Origin: Clostridiaceae bacterium AM27-36LB
GTDB lineage: Bacteria > Bacillota > Clostridia > Lachnospirales > Lachnospiraceae
Reading direction: 5' to 3'
Assembly: GCA_003480725.1 (NCBI GenBank)
Contig: QUJQ01000004.1
Location: 310,001-374,000, forward strand
DNA: 64,000 nt
Shown here: piece after piece, positions 49,560 through 58,440 of the stretch
Numbering within the stretch: position 1 is the stretch's first letter
Layout: each line of letters begins with the position of its first letter
Program-made: the position numbers and the translations under genes
Notes under the pieces: generated by a model
Database searches by the model: none
Told to the model about the DNA's origin: nothing
Seen by the model: the letters and a program-made list of their open reading frames with translations, nothing else

Positions 49560-50241
49560 AGAATTCCTCCATTTCTGGAATTGCATACGATGAGAGAGCT
49601 GATAAAAACTGGTGTAATGTGTTTTCAACACCAAGATAATTCAGAAAGCGCTCCAGAAATGCAATCGTAGATTTCTTATACTTCCGATTTTTCAGGACAA
49701 ACACCGCCGCAGTATCAGAGTATTCCGTCGCAAATTCTCTCATATATGCTGCTAATGCAGATTTTCTGATATCTTCAATGGACTTATAGTTCTGAAGAAT
49801 CTCCATAGTTTCAATTACCGGAATCGTCTCCTGCGTCAAATCAATCCCACTGTTTGTCACACAAACATTTTGGATATTTTTCTTTTGTTCTGTAACAGCA
49901 GAAGAAAGAACCTCAACCCGTTTGCTTATTTGTGTTGTTAAGCCCTTTTGATTGTAAAGTCTGTAGCCAATTACAATTCCCCGGCCATTGTTCGTATAGT
50001 GACCAATAATCTCTTTTTCACTGATTGGAATTGTTCCAAAGCGAGATTTCTTTGGTCTGTAATACAGACCCTTGGTAAGATGTACAAGGGAACCTTGTTT
50101 GCTCATTCTTTCCAATGTTTTATAGTAGGTCATTTCAGGAACAGTGCCGAACGATTTTTGATATAAAATACTTGCTTCCAAAAGCTTGTTCTCAGGCTCC
50201 TGTTCGATCACAGTTTCAATATACTTTGCATAGCTATTCAT
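49540..50241 (-). CDS. abiEi: AbiEi-type antitoxin/transcriptional repressor
   Basis: 233 aa. The ATG at 50241 has GAGGAGG 6 nt upstream. The N-terminal winged-helix part (EASILYQKSFGTVPEMTYYK then TLERMSKQGSLVHLTKGLYY) is followed by an AbiEi/DUF6088-like body. Antitoxins of this family repress their own promoter and block the AbiEii toxin. Order and overlap with the toxin gene match the AbiE system. Confidence 0.88.
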   Translation of the reverse strand: MNSYAKYIETVIEQEPENKLLEASILYQKSFGTVPEMTYYKTLERMSKQGSLVHLTKGLYYRPKKSRFGTIPISEKEIIGHYTNNGRGIVIGYRLYNQKGLTTQISKRVEVLSSAVTEQKKNIQNVCVTNSGIDLTQETIPVIETMEILQNYKSIEDIRKSALAAYMREFATEYSDTAAVFVLKNRKYKKSTIAFLERFLNYLGVENTLHQFLSALSSYAIPEMEEFYEPARA

Positions 50242-50260
50242 ACGACACCTCCTCAATCTC

Positions 50261-50288
50261 ATTATATGTCAACTTCCCGATATGTCAA
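50261..50288 (-). promoter_or_regulatory. abiE promoter with duplicated ATATGTCAA operator
   Basis: Minus-strand TTGACA (50283-50288), 16-bp spacer, TATAAT (50261-50266). The direct repeat ATATGTCAA (50264-50272 and 50280-50288) covers both boxes, a good place for AbiEi autorepression. Confidence 0.6.
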
Positions 50289-50407
50289 GTAGAATTCAAT
50301 TTTACTTGAGCGTTAGCAACTGTAATAATATCTTACCAAGTTGATAGCTAATTTATACAGCATCATGAATTCCGCCACTAATGCAGAATCGAATCTCTGA
50401 CCTGCTT

Positions 50408-50530
50408 TTAATTTAAGCTCTTCGCCAGACTCGTCAGCAAAGCCGACATCTCCGGATTTCCAAAACCATCATCAAATTCCTTTTTGACATCGACTAAAAT
50501 CTGTGCCACAAATTTTAGAATATATACCTT
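50408..50530 (-). pseudogene. C-terminal gene fragment of unknown family
   Basis: About 40 codons without a start (VYILKFVAQILVDVKKEFDD then GFGNPEMSALLTSLAKSLN, stop at 50408). The composition looks protein-like. The reading stays open into the terminator hairpin at 50543-50584, so the true upstream part is gone. It may mark a deletion or insertion junction at the left edge of the GC-rich island. The remaining gene-free DNA (50289-50661) shows nothing else apart from the terminator. Confidence 0.35.
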
Positions 50531-50542
50531 TCGCTTTCCTGC

Positions 50543-50584
50543 AAAAACCCCCTTGGAGCCTTGCGGTTCTCCAAGGGGGTTTTT
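50543..50584. terminator. Strong bidirectional terminator at the island's left edge
   Basis: ACCCCCTTGGAG (50547-50558) and CTCCAAGGGGGT (50569-50580) form a perfect 12-bp stem with loop CCTTGCGGTT, flanked by AAAAA and TTTT. It ends the minus-strand catabolic operon 78 nt after its last stop. Confidence 0.9.
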
Positions 50585-50661
50585 AGGGTGTCAAAGAAAA
50601 AAGAGAGGGTAGAATCTCTTTTTTCAGGTATTGGCGATGTTTTTCAAATAGTACGTTTGAC

Positions 50662-51603
50662 TTAATCCCGATTGCCCAGCTGCTGAAGGTGCTTCATGGA
50701 GCCATAGAGCTTATTCATTCGGGCATCATCCTGGACGTCATAAAAGCTGATCTTGCCGGCTGTAAAGTCCTTGGCCACCTCCAGAACAAAGCGAGCTGCC
50801 TCCTCGATGTCCTCCATGTGGGAGCAGCCGGTGCCGCAGCCGGGAACCATCATCTCGGTGGTGATGGCCACGCCCACTACCGGAGCATCCGTGCAGGTGC
50901 AAGGCTGCATGATGCTGTTGATGTGATGAACATCATTGCCGTAAGGGGTGATATCCTGCATATTCACCGGGAACACATAGGGAAGCTTGCCGGTGGTGCG
51001 CTGCATGATATCCAAAAGATCCTCCGAAGCCCGGAGAATGTAGCCCTGCTTCACCGTCTGGGAGATAGCAAAGCCCCGGGTGTTGATGATGCGATTACCC
51101 TTAGTGGTGTCGATGGAGAGGATAGCGTCCAGCTCCGGGGATACCTCCTCCTCATTGACCTGATGCATCTCAACGGGAGATCCCATGAATGGCACCGGAT
51201 GATGAGGCTGTGTGGGAGCATCGGGGCAGATGTGAGTGGAAATGAACACATCGCCCTTGAGACAGTCGCCCTTCTTACGCATATCGATGAGTTTGGCGGC
51301 CACCGCCAGAGCGGCCAGGGCGCCATCACCATCAGACACATAGCCCACCACTTCCGGTCTTGCGCCCAGACCTCCTAAGCGGCCCAGAATGCCAATGGTA
51401 GGATAGCTGCCGCCAACGGTCTTTCCCTCAGTGCCGGGGATGCGGACCTTTACCATGTCGGTTTTCCCCTGAGGACCCTCCAGGGCATAGGTCTCTACGG
51501 AGGCCTCCGGATCAATGGCCTGCAAGAAGGCCTTTACGATCTGGCCGTTGGCCTTGGGATCGTCTAAAAGCTCAAAAATATCAATAATCTGCTTATTTAG
51601 CAT
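50662..51603 (-). CDS. DUF1177 protein
   Basis: 313 aa. It matches the DUF1177 family by overall sequence feel (GYVSDGDGALAALAVAAKLI, FISTHICPDAPTQPHHPVPF, MMVPGCGTGCSHMEDIEEAA). The spaced His/Asp/Glu residues (STHICPD, LSIDTTKG, CSHMEDIEEAARFV) recall M20/M42-type zinc peptidases, so it may be a hydrolase; this is inference. It is the last gene of the PucR-linked island, overlapping the racemase-like gene by 11 nt. Codons are much GC-richer than in the flanking genes. Confidence 0.85.
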   Translation of the reverse strand: MLNKQIIDIFELLDDPKANGQIVKAFLQAIDPEASVETYALEGPQGKTDMVKVRIPGTEGKTVGGSYPTIGILGRLGGLGARPEVVGYVSDGDGALAALAVAAKLIDMRKKGDCLKGDVFISTHICPDAPTQPHHPVPFMGSPVEMHQVNEEEVSPELDAILSIDTTKGNRIINTRGFAISQTVKQGYILRASEDLLDIMQRTTGKLPYVFPVNMQDITPYGNDVHHINSIMQPCTCTDAPVVGVAITTEMMVPGCGTGCSHMEDIEEAARFVLEVAKDFTAGKISFYDVQDDARMNKLYGSMKHLQQLGNRD

Positions 51604-52288
51604 GGTGTATTTCCCCTTTCATCAATTCTGCAGCCTCTGCACGTCGCAGGGCGAAAAGCGTCATCAGGCCCTCGCAGAGCACCGGATCCATCACCGGGAT
51701 GCCCAGAGCCTCCTCCAGAGAAGGTGCGATGCCGATGGTGGACATTCCTGTGCAGCTCAGAGCAATGACATCTGCCCCGGCAGCCTTTTGCTCCCGACCC
51801 TTTTCTACGGTTTTTGCGAAGCCCTCCTCCGTCATGAGATCCAGGGTACTTTGGATGCCCTGGCCCCTTTCGCAGGACACCATCTTATCCCCGAACAGCC
51901 GCCGATAGGCCTTTGGGGCTGCATCCAAAATACCAAGAACTGCCGGTCTTTCACCGAAGAACAACGAAAGTGTGGCCACACTCTCCCCTGCGCCCACCAC
52001 TGGGATGGGCAGCAGTTTGCGGGCCTCCTCTACGCCGGGGTCGCCGGCACAGCTCACGATCACAGCGTCAAAACCCACGCGGTACATCTCCTCCGCCAGA
52101 GCCACCACCTTGGGGATGGACTGGCGTTCCGTCTCCTCGTCATGCACCCCTTCAAACTGCTCCGGAATGCACCGGGAGGTCACCTGAAACATGGGGTAAT
52201 AGCGCTCCAGCAGCTTGCCGTGGCGGTTGAGTACCGTCTCATCCTCCGTGGTAAGCACCCGGATCACACCCACTTTGTACGTCTTCAC
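51593..52288 (-). CDS. Aspartate/glutamate (hydantoin) racemase-family protein
   Basis: 231 aa. It has the two-cysteine catalytic layout of the Asp/Glu racemase superfamily: VSCAGDPGVEEAR near 80 and ALSCTGMSTIG near 175, with the phosphate/carboxylate-site VVGAGESVATLS between. The superfamily includes hydantoin racemase, maleate isomerase and AroM-like proteins. Its place beside an NCS1 permease and an amide hydrolase favours a racemase or isomerase step on a hydantoin-like or amino-acid intermediate. Confidence 0.88.
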   Translation of the reverse strand: MKTYKVGVIRVLTTEDETVLNRHGKLLERYYPMFQVTSRCIPEQFEGVHDEETERQSIPKVVALAEEMYRVGFDAVIVSCAGDPGVEEARKLLPIPVVGAGESVATLSLFFGERPAVLGILDAAPKAYRRLFGDKMVSCERGQGIQSTLDLMTEEGFAKTVEKGREQKAAGADVIALSCTGMSTIGIAPSLEEALGIPVMDPVLCEGLMTLFALRRAEAAELMKGEIHHAK

Positions 52289-52337
52289 AGCTTAATTCCT
52301 CCATAAATTATGATTAAATGTAACTATGATTTTTGTG

Positions 52338-53279
52338 TCAAATAAGGTATTCCCCGTCTCGCATGACCAGCACATCATCTAAATAGAGGGTGGGATTTTT
52401 TATAATACCGTCCATATGGCAGGTGGCCTTGTTGGTGCCTCCGAAATCATCATTGGTACCAAAGGCCACATGGATGGTGTGGTAGGCCTTTTCATCCTCC
52501 AGGAGAATACCCCTGAGCCGGGCGGCATAGTTGGCACCGATGCCCAGCTCGCAGAGGGTGGCATTGGCCTCGCTCTCTCGTAGAACACTCAGCTTGTCGG
52601 CGTCCTGACCCTGGATGTCCACCAGCTTGCCGTCTCGCACGGTGAGCTGGATGGGGGAGCCAAGAAGGCCGATGTCGCCAAAGGAGCCATCTACCACCAC
52701 AGAGCCGTTGCTGCCGTTTTCTACCGGAGCAATGTACGCCTCTCCAGAAGGAAGATTGCCGCTGTTGCCCTTGTGGCGGAAAACGCCGGTGCTGGCCACG
52801 CCCCGGCGGCCCTTCAGATCCAGTGTCAGGGTATGGCCGTCCTTTTGGATGGTGGCACTATCAGCCCGGGAGAGCATCTCCGTAAGCCGCAGAGTGAACT
52901 GCTCCACCTGCTCATAGTCGGCGGTCATGGCCCCGGTGAGGAGCATCTCATCGGTGATGCCGGGCATGGTAGCCACCCGACACCCGTTGGCTGAGGCCTG
53001 CAGCCGGGCATTGGTGTGGGTGATAGACACGCTCATGGGGCACACGGCGGCATCACTTTGCATCAGCGCGTCGCAGACAATCTGAGGAGGCTCTTCCCCG
53101 GACACCTGCATAGGCTCGATGCAGACCAACGTGGAGTGCGCGCCCAAGGCTGCGGCGGCACAGTGAAAGTCTCGACCAATGTCCAGCTTATTCGTATCAG
53201 TGATTACGGCAAAGCGCTCGCCCTTTTTCAGATGCAGGGATGAACGCAAAACCGATTGCAAAAGTTCGATCCTGTTCAT
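52338..53279 (-). CDS. M29-like metallopeptidase-fold protein (aminopeptidase/NicX-type)
   Basis: 313 aa. The ATG at 53279 follows GAGAGG. Metal ligands typical of the M29 thermophilic aminopeptidase fold are visible: ANATLCELGIGAN near 245, YHTIHVAFG near 270 and ATCHMDGIIKNPTLYLDD near 288. The same fold includes 2,5-dihydroxypyridine dioxygenase (NicX). Given neighbours for heterocycle uptake and amide hydrolysis, a ring-opening or deacylating role is possible. The exact reaction cannot be read from sequence. Confidence 0.83.
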   Translation of the reverse strand: MNRIELLQSVLRSSLHLKKGERFAVITDTNKLDIGRDFHCAAAALGAHSTLVCIEPMQVSGEEPPQIVCDALMQSDAAVCPMSVSITHTNARLQASANGCRVATMPGITDEMLLTGAMTADYEQVEQFTLRLTEMLSRADSATIQKDGHTLTLDLKGRRGVASTGVFRHKGNSGNLPSGEAYIAPVENGSNGSVVVDGSFGDIGLLGSPIQLTVRDGKLVDIQGQDADKLSVLRESEANATLCELGIGANYAARLRGILLEDEKAYHTIHVAFGTNDDFGGTNKATCHMDGIIKNPTLYLDDVLVMRDGEYLI

Positions 53280-53300
53280 ATTCCAATACCTCTCACAACT

Positions 53301-53334
53301 CTTGAGCCCTATCTGCAAGGAGATAGGGCTCAAG
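53301..53334 (-). other. Intercistronic 14-bp perfect hairpin
   Basis: CTTGAGCCCTATCT and AGATAGGGCTCAAG pair perfectly around a 6-nt loop, between the permease and the M29-like gene. No U-tract follows in the direction of transcription, so it is more likely an mRNA processing or stabilising element than a terminator. Confidence 0.6.
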
Positions 53335-53357
53335 ACAATAAGATTTTTTCAAGCAGC

Positions 53358-54719
53358 TCAGCCCTTGGCAGCGCGTTTGTTGAGCAGTGGATAGAGCACC
53401 ATGTTGCACACAAAAGCCACGATCACGCCAACGATTGGGGTAGGCACCACGCCAGCCAGCTTCACCAGGGCGGGCACTCCCAGGCCAGTGGGAGCAGCAG
53501 TCATGCACAGACCCATGAAGATGGCCAGGAACCAGGAGATGATACCGCTCCAGTTCCAGTCAGCCAGCTTCTTCTTCTCGATGAGTTCAAACTCATAGCC
53601 GTTCTTGTTCAGGAAGAAGAAGTCAGAGATAACCACACCGGCCATAGCGGGGATAGTAGCGGTGAGGATGGAGAGGAAGGACAAGTAGTGATCAACCAAA
53701 CCAATGGCGGAGAAGGCGATGCTGATAATGCCCACGATGAGGGTCAGCAGCCATCTTTTATACTTGATCCTGGTGCCAGCCAGCACATTGGCCACGCCCA
53801 GCACGGAGGAATAGAGGTTGTTGTCGTTGGTGGTCCACTGGGCCAGAATGAGCACGATGGCCGCCACAATACCCAGGTTCAGCTCGCCGAGCATAACCTC
53901 CACAATGTTCCAGTTATTGAAGGAGTAGGTAAAGATGGCACCCATGAGCAAAATAGGCACATAGCCAAAGAAGTAGCCCAGGATGCAGCCGCGGATGGCG
54001 TCCTTGCGTGTCTTGGAATAGCGGGTAAAGTCAGAGACGATCACCACGCTGACTGCATTGTTGCCCACTACAGAAGCGATACCCATCGTCAGGGGGATTG
54101 CAGCGCCCACAGGACCCTTTGAGGTGATGGAGGCGAAGGGAACCCGTGCCAGGGTGATGCCAAGAGCCGCCATAGCAAGTACAAACAACAGCGGAACAGC
54201 CACATTGGAAAGAGCCTTGATGCCCTTGTAGCCCACGATGGCGGTGATCATCATGGCGGTGCCACCGATGATGGTCCACACTACCTGAGGTGCAGTGTGG
54301 ATGCCCAGGTATCCCTCCAAAAGGGTCACCACCGTTTGTCCGAACATATCGGCCTGAAACCCGAACCAGCCGAACAGCGAAAAGGCCACCACGATACCGA
54401 ATATCTTAGAGCCCTTGATGCCCAGGGAAAAACGTGAGTTCATAGCGGAGGCCAGATGGGTCTGGGCACCCACGATTCCCATGAAAATAGCCAAAACAGT
54501 AAGAATAGCGGAGCCCACAAGGATAGCGATGATGCTCTGGCCAAAGCTCAGGCCGTTAGCCAGGATGCCGCCGGTCTGAATGGCTGCCAGACAAAAACTC
54601 GCACCAATCCAGACCGCGCCCTGGCTGAGCCAGGACATATGCTCCGAGTCAGGTACCGGCGTTGCCTCATAGTCGTTGAGGACTTCTTTTTCTTTTACAG
54701 GTGTAATATTCTTTTCCAC
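53358..54719 (-). CDS. NCS1-family cytosine/purine/allantoin-type permease (CodB-like)
   Basis: 453 aa, 12 hydrophobic segments. The N-terminus MSWLSQGAVWIGASFCLAAI and GLSFGQSIIAILVGSAILTV are typical of NCS1 nucleobase:cation symporters. AQWTTNDNNLYSSVLGVANV near 285 is the conserved substrate-site helix. Relatives carry cytosine, allantoin, hydantoins and pyridoxine. With the hydrolases around it, it should import the compound catabolised by the island. Confidence 0.92.
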   Translation of the reverse strand: MEKNITPVKEKEVLNDYEATPVPDSEHMSWLSQGAVWIGASFCLAAIQTGGILANGLSFGQSIIAILVGSAILTVLAIFMGIVGAQTHLASAMNSRFSLGIKGSKIFGIVVAFSLFGWFGFQADMFGQTVVTLLEGYLGIHTAPQVVWTIIGGTAMMITAIVGYKGIKALSNVAVPLLFVLAMAALGITLARVPFASITSKGPVGAAIPLTMGIASVVGNNAVSVVIVSDFTRYSKTRKDAIRGCILGYFFGYVPILLMGAIFTYSFNNWNIVEVMLGELNLGIVAAIVLILAQWTTNDNNLYSSVLGVANVLAGTRIKYKRWLLTLIVGIISIAFSAIGLVDHYLSFLSILTATIPAMAGVVISDFFFLNKNGYEFELIEKKKLADWNWSGIISWFLAIFMGLCMTAAPTGLGVPALVKLAGVVPTPIVGVIVAFVCNMVLYPLLNKRAAKG

Positions 54720-54735
54720 AGTTGGTTCCTTCCTT

Positions 54736-55557
54736 TCAGAGTTTCTTAGCGATAAGTTGATAACTGTCTGGTCTGCGGTCCTTCAGGTAATCGATCTCCT
54801 GACGGTTTTTGGCAGTGGAGGCCAGATCCAGGTCCGCATAGACGATCTCCTCTTTTTCCCCGGTACATTCTGCCACCGTGGTACCACGGCTGTTAGCTAC
54901 CTTAGTGCCGCCGAAGAGATAGGTCTCCCCCTCCTGGCCAAAGCGGTTCACCGCCGCCACATAGCACAGGTTCTCCAGAGCTCTTTGTGCCACATTGATA
55001 TCCCAAATATCTTTGTCCTGTACCCGCCAGGCGCTTGGCATAAAGATTACCTCTGCGCCCTGAAGCATCAGGAGTCGTGCCACCTCAGGGAAGCCCGCGT
55101 CATAGCAGATCATGATGCCTATCTTGCCGTACTTCGTGTCGAACACAGGGATGTCGTTGCCCATGCGGAAGTGGAAGCGCTCCAGGCTGTACAGATGGTG
55201 CTTATCGTAGCAGCCGGTCACATGGCCTTCATCGTCAATGAGGACCGCCGAGTTGAAATACACGCCCTTGACCTCTCTTTCTGTGGCCACCGGGGCAATG
55301 ACATAGCAGCCGTTCTCCTTGGCAGCCTGACAAAGCTTAGCGATACGGGGACCATCCAGGCGCTCGGCGGTCTCCGGAAGCCTGGGTCCCACGATATCCA
55401 GATTGTAGCCGGTGCTGAAAAGCTCCGGGAAGCAAACGATCTTAGCTCCCTGGCTTGCCGCTTGGGCAATCATGCCGCAGGCTTTTTCCACGTTTTCATC
55501 CGGGCAGTTCAGCTTGCTTTGGAACTGCACCAACGCGATTTTTACATTGTTGTCCAT
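54736..55557 (-). CDS. Carbon-nitrogen hydrolase (nitrilase superfamily)
   Basis: 273 aa. The ATG at 55557 follows GGAGGG. The Glu-Lys-Cys triad is present in VCFPELFSTGYNLD (Glu near 43), GCYDKHHLY (Lys near 115) and IGIMICYDAGFPEVARLL (Cys near 150). The superfamily includes N-carbamoyl amino acid amidohydrolases, beta-ureidopropionases and omega-amidases. It is the first gene of the island operon, downstream of a promoter with the TTGTGC/GCACAA palindrome. Confidence 0.93.
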   Translation of the reverse strand: MDNNVKIALVQFQSKLNCPDENVEKACGMIAQAASQGAKIVCFPELFSTGYNLDIVGPRLPETAERLDGPRIAKLCQAAKENGCYVIAPVATEREVKGVYFNSAVLIDDEGHVTGCYDKHHLYSLERFHFRMGNDIPVFDTKYGKIGIMICYDAGFPEVARLLMLQGAEVIFMPSAWRVQDKDIWDINVAQRALENLCYVAAVNRFGQEGETYLFGGTKVANSRGTTVAECTGEKEEIVYADLDLASTAKNRQEIDYLKDRRPDSYQLIAKKL

Positions 55558-55637
55558 TTCTACCCTCCATGTTATGCAAGATGCACACAAAACAAATCCT
55601 GTCCATTGTTGGAAGACTTTATTTCTGTTAAAAAAAT

Positions 55638-55665
55638 GATATACGATTTTCCCAGTCGCCGTCAA
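55638..55665 (-). promoter_or_regulatory. Predicted promoter of the island catabolic operon
   Basis: Minus-strand TTGACG (55660-55665), 16-bp spacer, TATATC (55638-55643), 80 nt before the hydrolase start. The -10 is weak, consistent with dependence on an activator. Confidence 0.45.
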
Positions 55666-55682
55666 TGTTCAATCCTGCGCAA

Positions 55683-55727
55683 AATTGCCCTCCTCATTGT
55701 GCATCAAGCACAACGAAAAGGGCAATT
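55683..55727. promoter_or_regulatory. Nested palindrome: PucR operator candidate or pucR terminator
   Basis: The outer arms AATTGCCCT (55683-55691) and AGGGCAATT (55719-55727) enclose TTGTGC (55697-55702), ATCAA and GCACAA (55708-55713). The inner palindrome closely matches TTGTGCA-AC-TGCACA upstream of the other PucR-linked operon. The whole could also fold as a terminator of the pucR gene, since a short T-run follows on the minus strand. Confidence 0.5.
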
Positions 55728-55744
55728 CGACTTTACTATGGTTC

Positions 55745-57331
55745 TTAGAAAAAACGGCTGATATGAAAGACCATGTGCAGGAATAGAATCGTCTCCGGGT
55801 CGTCTAAGTTCAGGCCCAGAAGGGCCTCTATCCGCCGCAGGCGGAAGGAAAGTGTGTTGCGGTGCAGACCCATCGTCTCCGCCGCCTTGGTCTTGATACC
55901 CAGGCAGGAGGTATAGACCTCCAGGGTCTCGGTGAGGCTGGCGTCATTTTCCGCATCGTAGCGACGCAGGATCTCCAGAGTGTCCTGATAATAGCTCCTG
56001 ATATAGGGGTTATCGACACAATAGCGGTAGGCCTGCTCCTTTATGAGGTCCCCAGCGAAGAAGATCTGCCCGCTTTTGCCGATGATCCGGGCGATGTCCA
56101 CCATGCTCCGTTCCTCGGTGTAGGCATCCGCCAGATCCAGATAGTCCGAGATATGGTTGATGACGCTGATAGTGAATGAGAAGCCCGTCAGCTCCTTAAT
56201 TTGGCTACAGCTGGTATTGATGGCGTTAAGCACCTCCTTTGGCTGCGCATATTCCGGGAAGATACACACGAAGCTGTCACTTTGCGACACCACCACGCTC
56301 TGTGGCATATAAGTCCTGAGGCACTCGGAAACCAGAAACTTTTTCTCCAAGATATCCTGCTCGGAGAGTCCAGCGATGGCCTTCTTGAAGCTGCATATGT
56401 CCATGCAGATCATGGCCAGGGGCGGCCGGGGCCAGTTGAGTTCCTCGGTTCGGTAGGTCAGCTCCTTGTGGGTGGAGATGTTGCGCAGTACCAGATCCAG
56501 AAAAAGAGCCGTGTTGAGCTGGTTGACATTGTCACGGATGCTGTCCCGTTTGGAGAATTCCAGGGCCGCTGCCGTGACGGAGTGGTCCAGAATGATCATC
56601 TGCATCTCGTTGAGGGCAGCCACCGGGCAAAATACCAGAATGTAGCCCCTTACCGCCTCGCGGACGGTCACCGACCGGCTGAACACGGTGTATCCCCTGG
56701 TCTCCCGGGGACAGCGCTCCGCCGCACTGCCCTGTCCCAGCACCTCCTGGAGGATGTAATCCTCTAAGTCCTCGAAGTTGTCTGGTATATGGCTGGCAGC
56801 CAGGATCTCCCCTGCGCCATCGACGATGGCCGCTGGCATCTGCAACAACTTGGAAAGCACGGCGGCGATCTTTCCGAAACCGCCATCGGAGAGCTCGATT
56901 TCCGTAAAGCGCTTGTGTATCTTTTCGGAAAATTCCATGATCTCCACCTGGCGGTTGGTCAGCATCCGCACCACAGGCATCACCATCTCTGTTGTGGGCA
57001 TATCCGAGGGCATCTCGAACAGAGGCAGCCCCAGACGCTGGGCCAGAGCAATGTCAGTGTCCTTGAGCTCACCCAAAAACCGGGTCTTGATAGCCAAGGC
57101 GGCGGCCTTGCCCTTGGTCAGGGTCTCCAGCAGGTAGGGGATGGCATTTTCATCGTCCCGCAGGGCATAGCCGGTGGTGATGAGCAGCTCGCCGCTGCGC
57201 AGCCAGGGCTCAATGTTCGGCACCTCCATGCAGTCCACGCAGGTAATGGCGTTGTCAAGCCCCGCCTCCCCTGCCAGAAGCCGGCATTTGCTCAGGCCGC
57301 CGGTTTTCATCGCTTCACGAACAGTCAGCAT
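55745..57331 (-). CDS. PucR-family transcriptional regulator (island)
   Basis: 528 aa. An N-terminal PucR ligand domain (1-125, LTVREAMKTGGLSKCRLLAG) leads to a middle GAF/GGDEF-like region and a C-terminal HTH_30 (LGIKTKAAETMGLHRNTLSF then RLRRIEALLGLNLDDPE). It probably activates the NCS1-hydrolase-racemase operon just downstream on the same strand. It shares the GC-rich codon use of the island. The compound sensed is unknown, but nitrogen heterocycles are typical of the family. Confidence 0.92.
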   Translation of the reverse strand: MLTVREAMKTGGLSKCRLLAGEAGLDNAITCVDCMEVPNIEPWLRSGELLITTGYALRDDENAIPYLLETLTKGKAAALAIKTRFLGELKDTDIALAQRLGLPLFEMPSDMPTTEMVMPVVRMLTNRQVEIMEFSEKIHKRFTEIELSDGGFGKIAAVLSKLLQMPAAIVDGAGEILAASHIPDNFEDLEDYILQEVLGQGSAAERCPRETRGYTVFSRSVTVREAVRGYILVFCPVAALNEMQMIILDHSVTAAALEFSKRDSIRDNVNQLNTALFLDLVLRNISTHKELTYRTEELNWPRPPLAMICMDICSFKKAIAGLSEQDILEKKFLVSECLRTYMPQSVVVSQSDSFVCIFPEYAQPKEVLNAINTSCSQIKELTGFSFTISVINHISDYLDLADAYTEERSMVDIARIIGKSGQIFFAGDLIKEQAYRYCVDNPYIRSYYQDTLEILRRYDAENDASLTETLEVYTSCLGIKTKAAETMGLHRNTLSFRLRRIEALLGLNLDDPETILFLHMVFHISRFF

Positions 57332-57524
57332 TGTTGTCTCCTACTTTCTTGCAATCTTTGCTCTGATTTTACGATACCCACCTCTAAATTGCAAATAATA
57401 ACGATAACATTTTTTACTCCTTCTGAAACACATTCTGATATGTGTCTTTCATTTTTTCTGTTATAATAAACATATCCGAGTAACACTATGAATTATTACT
57501 AAAGGTAAAGGAGGCAGTAGTAAT

Positions 57525-58361
57525 ATGAGAATTGAAAACTTACAAAATGAAAACAGAAAATTTGCAAAAAGTATTGGAAACTTCCATGTACTTGAATATG
57601 TACAGGATGCCAGTGTATCACCGATGAATGCAATGAACGAATATTTTATGAGCAAAATGGGGGTCAGAAGAAGACAAGTTGTTATTGATATTGATAAAGA
57701 CCATTCTGCTATTATCCAGGCCGGTGCCATGCAATGGATGAGCGGAAATGTACAAGCTACATCTGGCGTAAAAGGCATCGGAGATCTCCTTGGAAAAGCA
57801 ATCAAAGGTGCCGTTACAAAAGAAACCGCAGTTAAACCGGAATATGTTGGTGAAGGCTGCCTGGTATTAGAACCGACATACAAATATATTATCCTTGCAG
57901 ACATTGGCAAATGGGGACCAGCCGGAATGACAATTGAGGATGGCATGTTTCTAGCTTGTGATGCAAATGTAAATAGTAAAGTTGTAGCCAGAAAGAACCT
58001 TTCATCAGCCGTATTAGGTGGCGAAGGGCTATTTAATCTGAGTTTACAGGGCAATGGTATAGCTGCACTGGAATCTAATGTTCCTGAAGATGAATTGATT
58101 GAAGTCATATTGGAAAATGATGAACTGAAAATTGATGGAAATCTTGCTGTATGCTGGTCATCAAATCTTGAATTCACCGTAGAAAGATCTACGAAAACAC
58201 TTGTAGGATCTGCAGTTAGCGGTGAGGGTCTGGTAAATGTTTATCGTGGAACAGGACGAGTACTGATGTGTCCGGTCGCACCGACAACTTCCTTGTTTGA
58301 GTCCACCAACACCATGGCAGCTAAATCAGCAGCTAAATCCAGCAATACATTTGGAAAGTAA
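57525..58361 (+). CDS. AIM24-family protein
   Basis: 278 aa. It resembles the AIM24/TIGR00266 beta-helix family (VEGEGCLVLEPTYKYII-type region VGEGCLVLEPTYKYIILADI near 107, FLACDANVNSKVVARKN near 143, VNVYRGTGRVLMCP near 240). Function in bacteria is unknown. A strong ribosome site AAAGGAGG precedes the ATG. The base composition returns here to the AT-rich background, marking the right edge of the island. Confidence 0.9.
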   Translation: MRIENLQNENRKFAKSIGNFHVLEYVQDASVSPMNAMNEYFMSKMGVRRRQVVIDIDKDHSAIIQAGAMQWMSGNVQATSGVKGIGDLLGKAIKGAVTKETAVKPEYVGEGCLVLEPTYKYIILADIGKWGPAGMTIEDGMFLACDANVNSKVVARKNLSSAVLGGEGLFNLSLQGNGIAALESNVPEDELIEVILENDELKIDGNLAVCWSSNLEFTVERSTKTLVGSAVSGEGLVNVYRGTGRVLMCPVAPTTSLFESTNTMAAKSAAKSSNTFGK

Positions 58362-58390
58362 GCGTAAAACTCATTCTCTCGTAACCAACA

Positions 58391-58440
58391 AACGCCGGTA
58401 TAGGATTATAAAAATCCTGTATCGGCGTTATTAATTGCTT
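58391..58440 (+). terminator. Rho-independent terminator of the AIM24 gene
   Basis: AACGCCGGTATAGGATT (58391-58407) pairs with AATCCTGTATCGGCGTT (58413-58429) with two mismatched or wobble positions, followed by ATTAATT. Confidence 0.82.

Noticed and set aside
57461..58177. Minus-strand open frame opposite the AIM24 gene
   Set aside because: Shadow frame; the plus-strand gene has a ribosome site, family motifs and a terminator.
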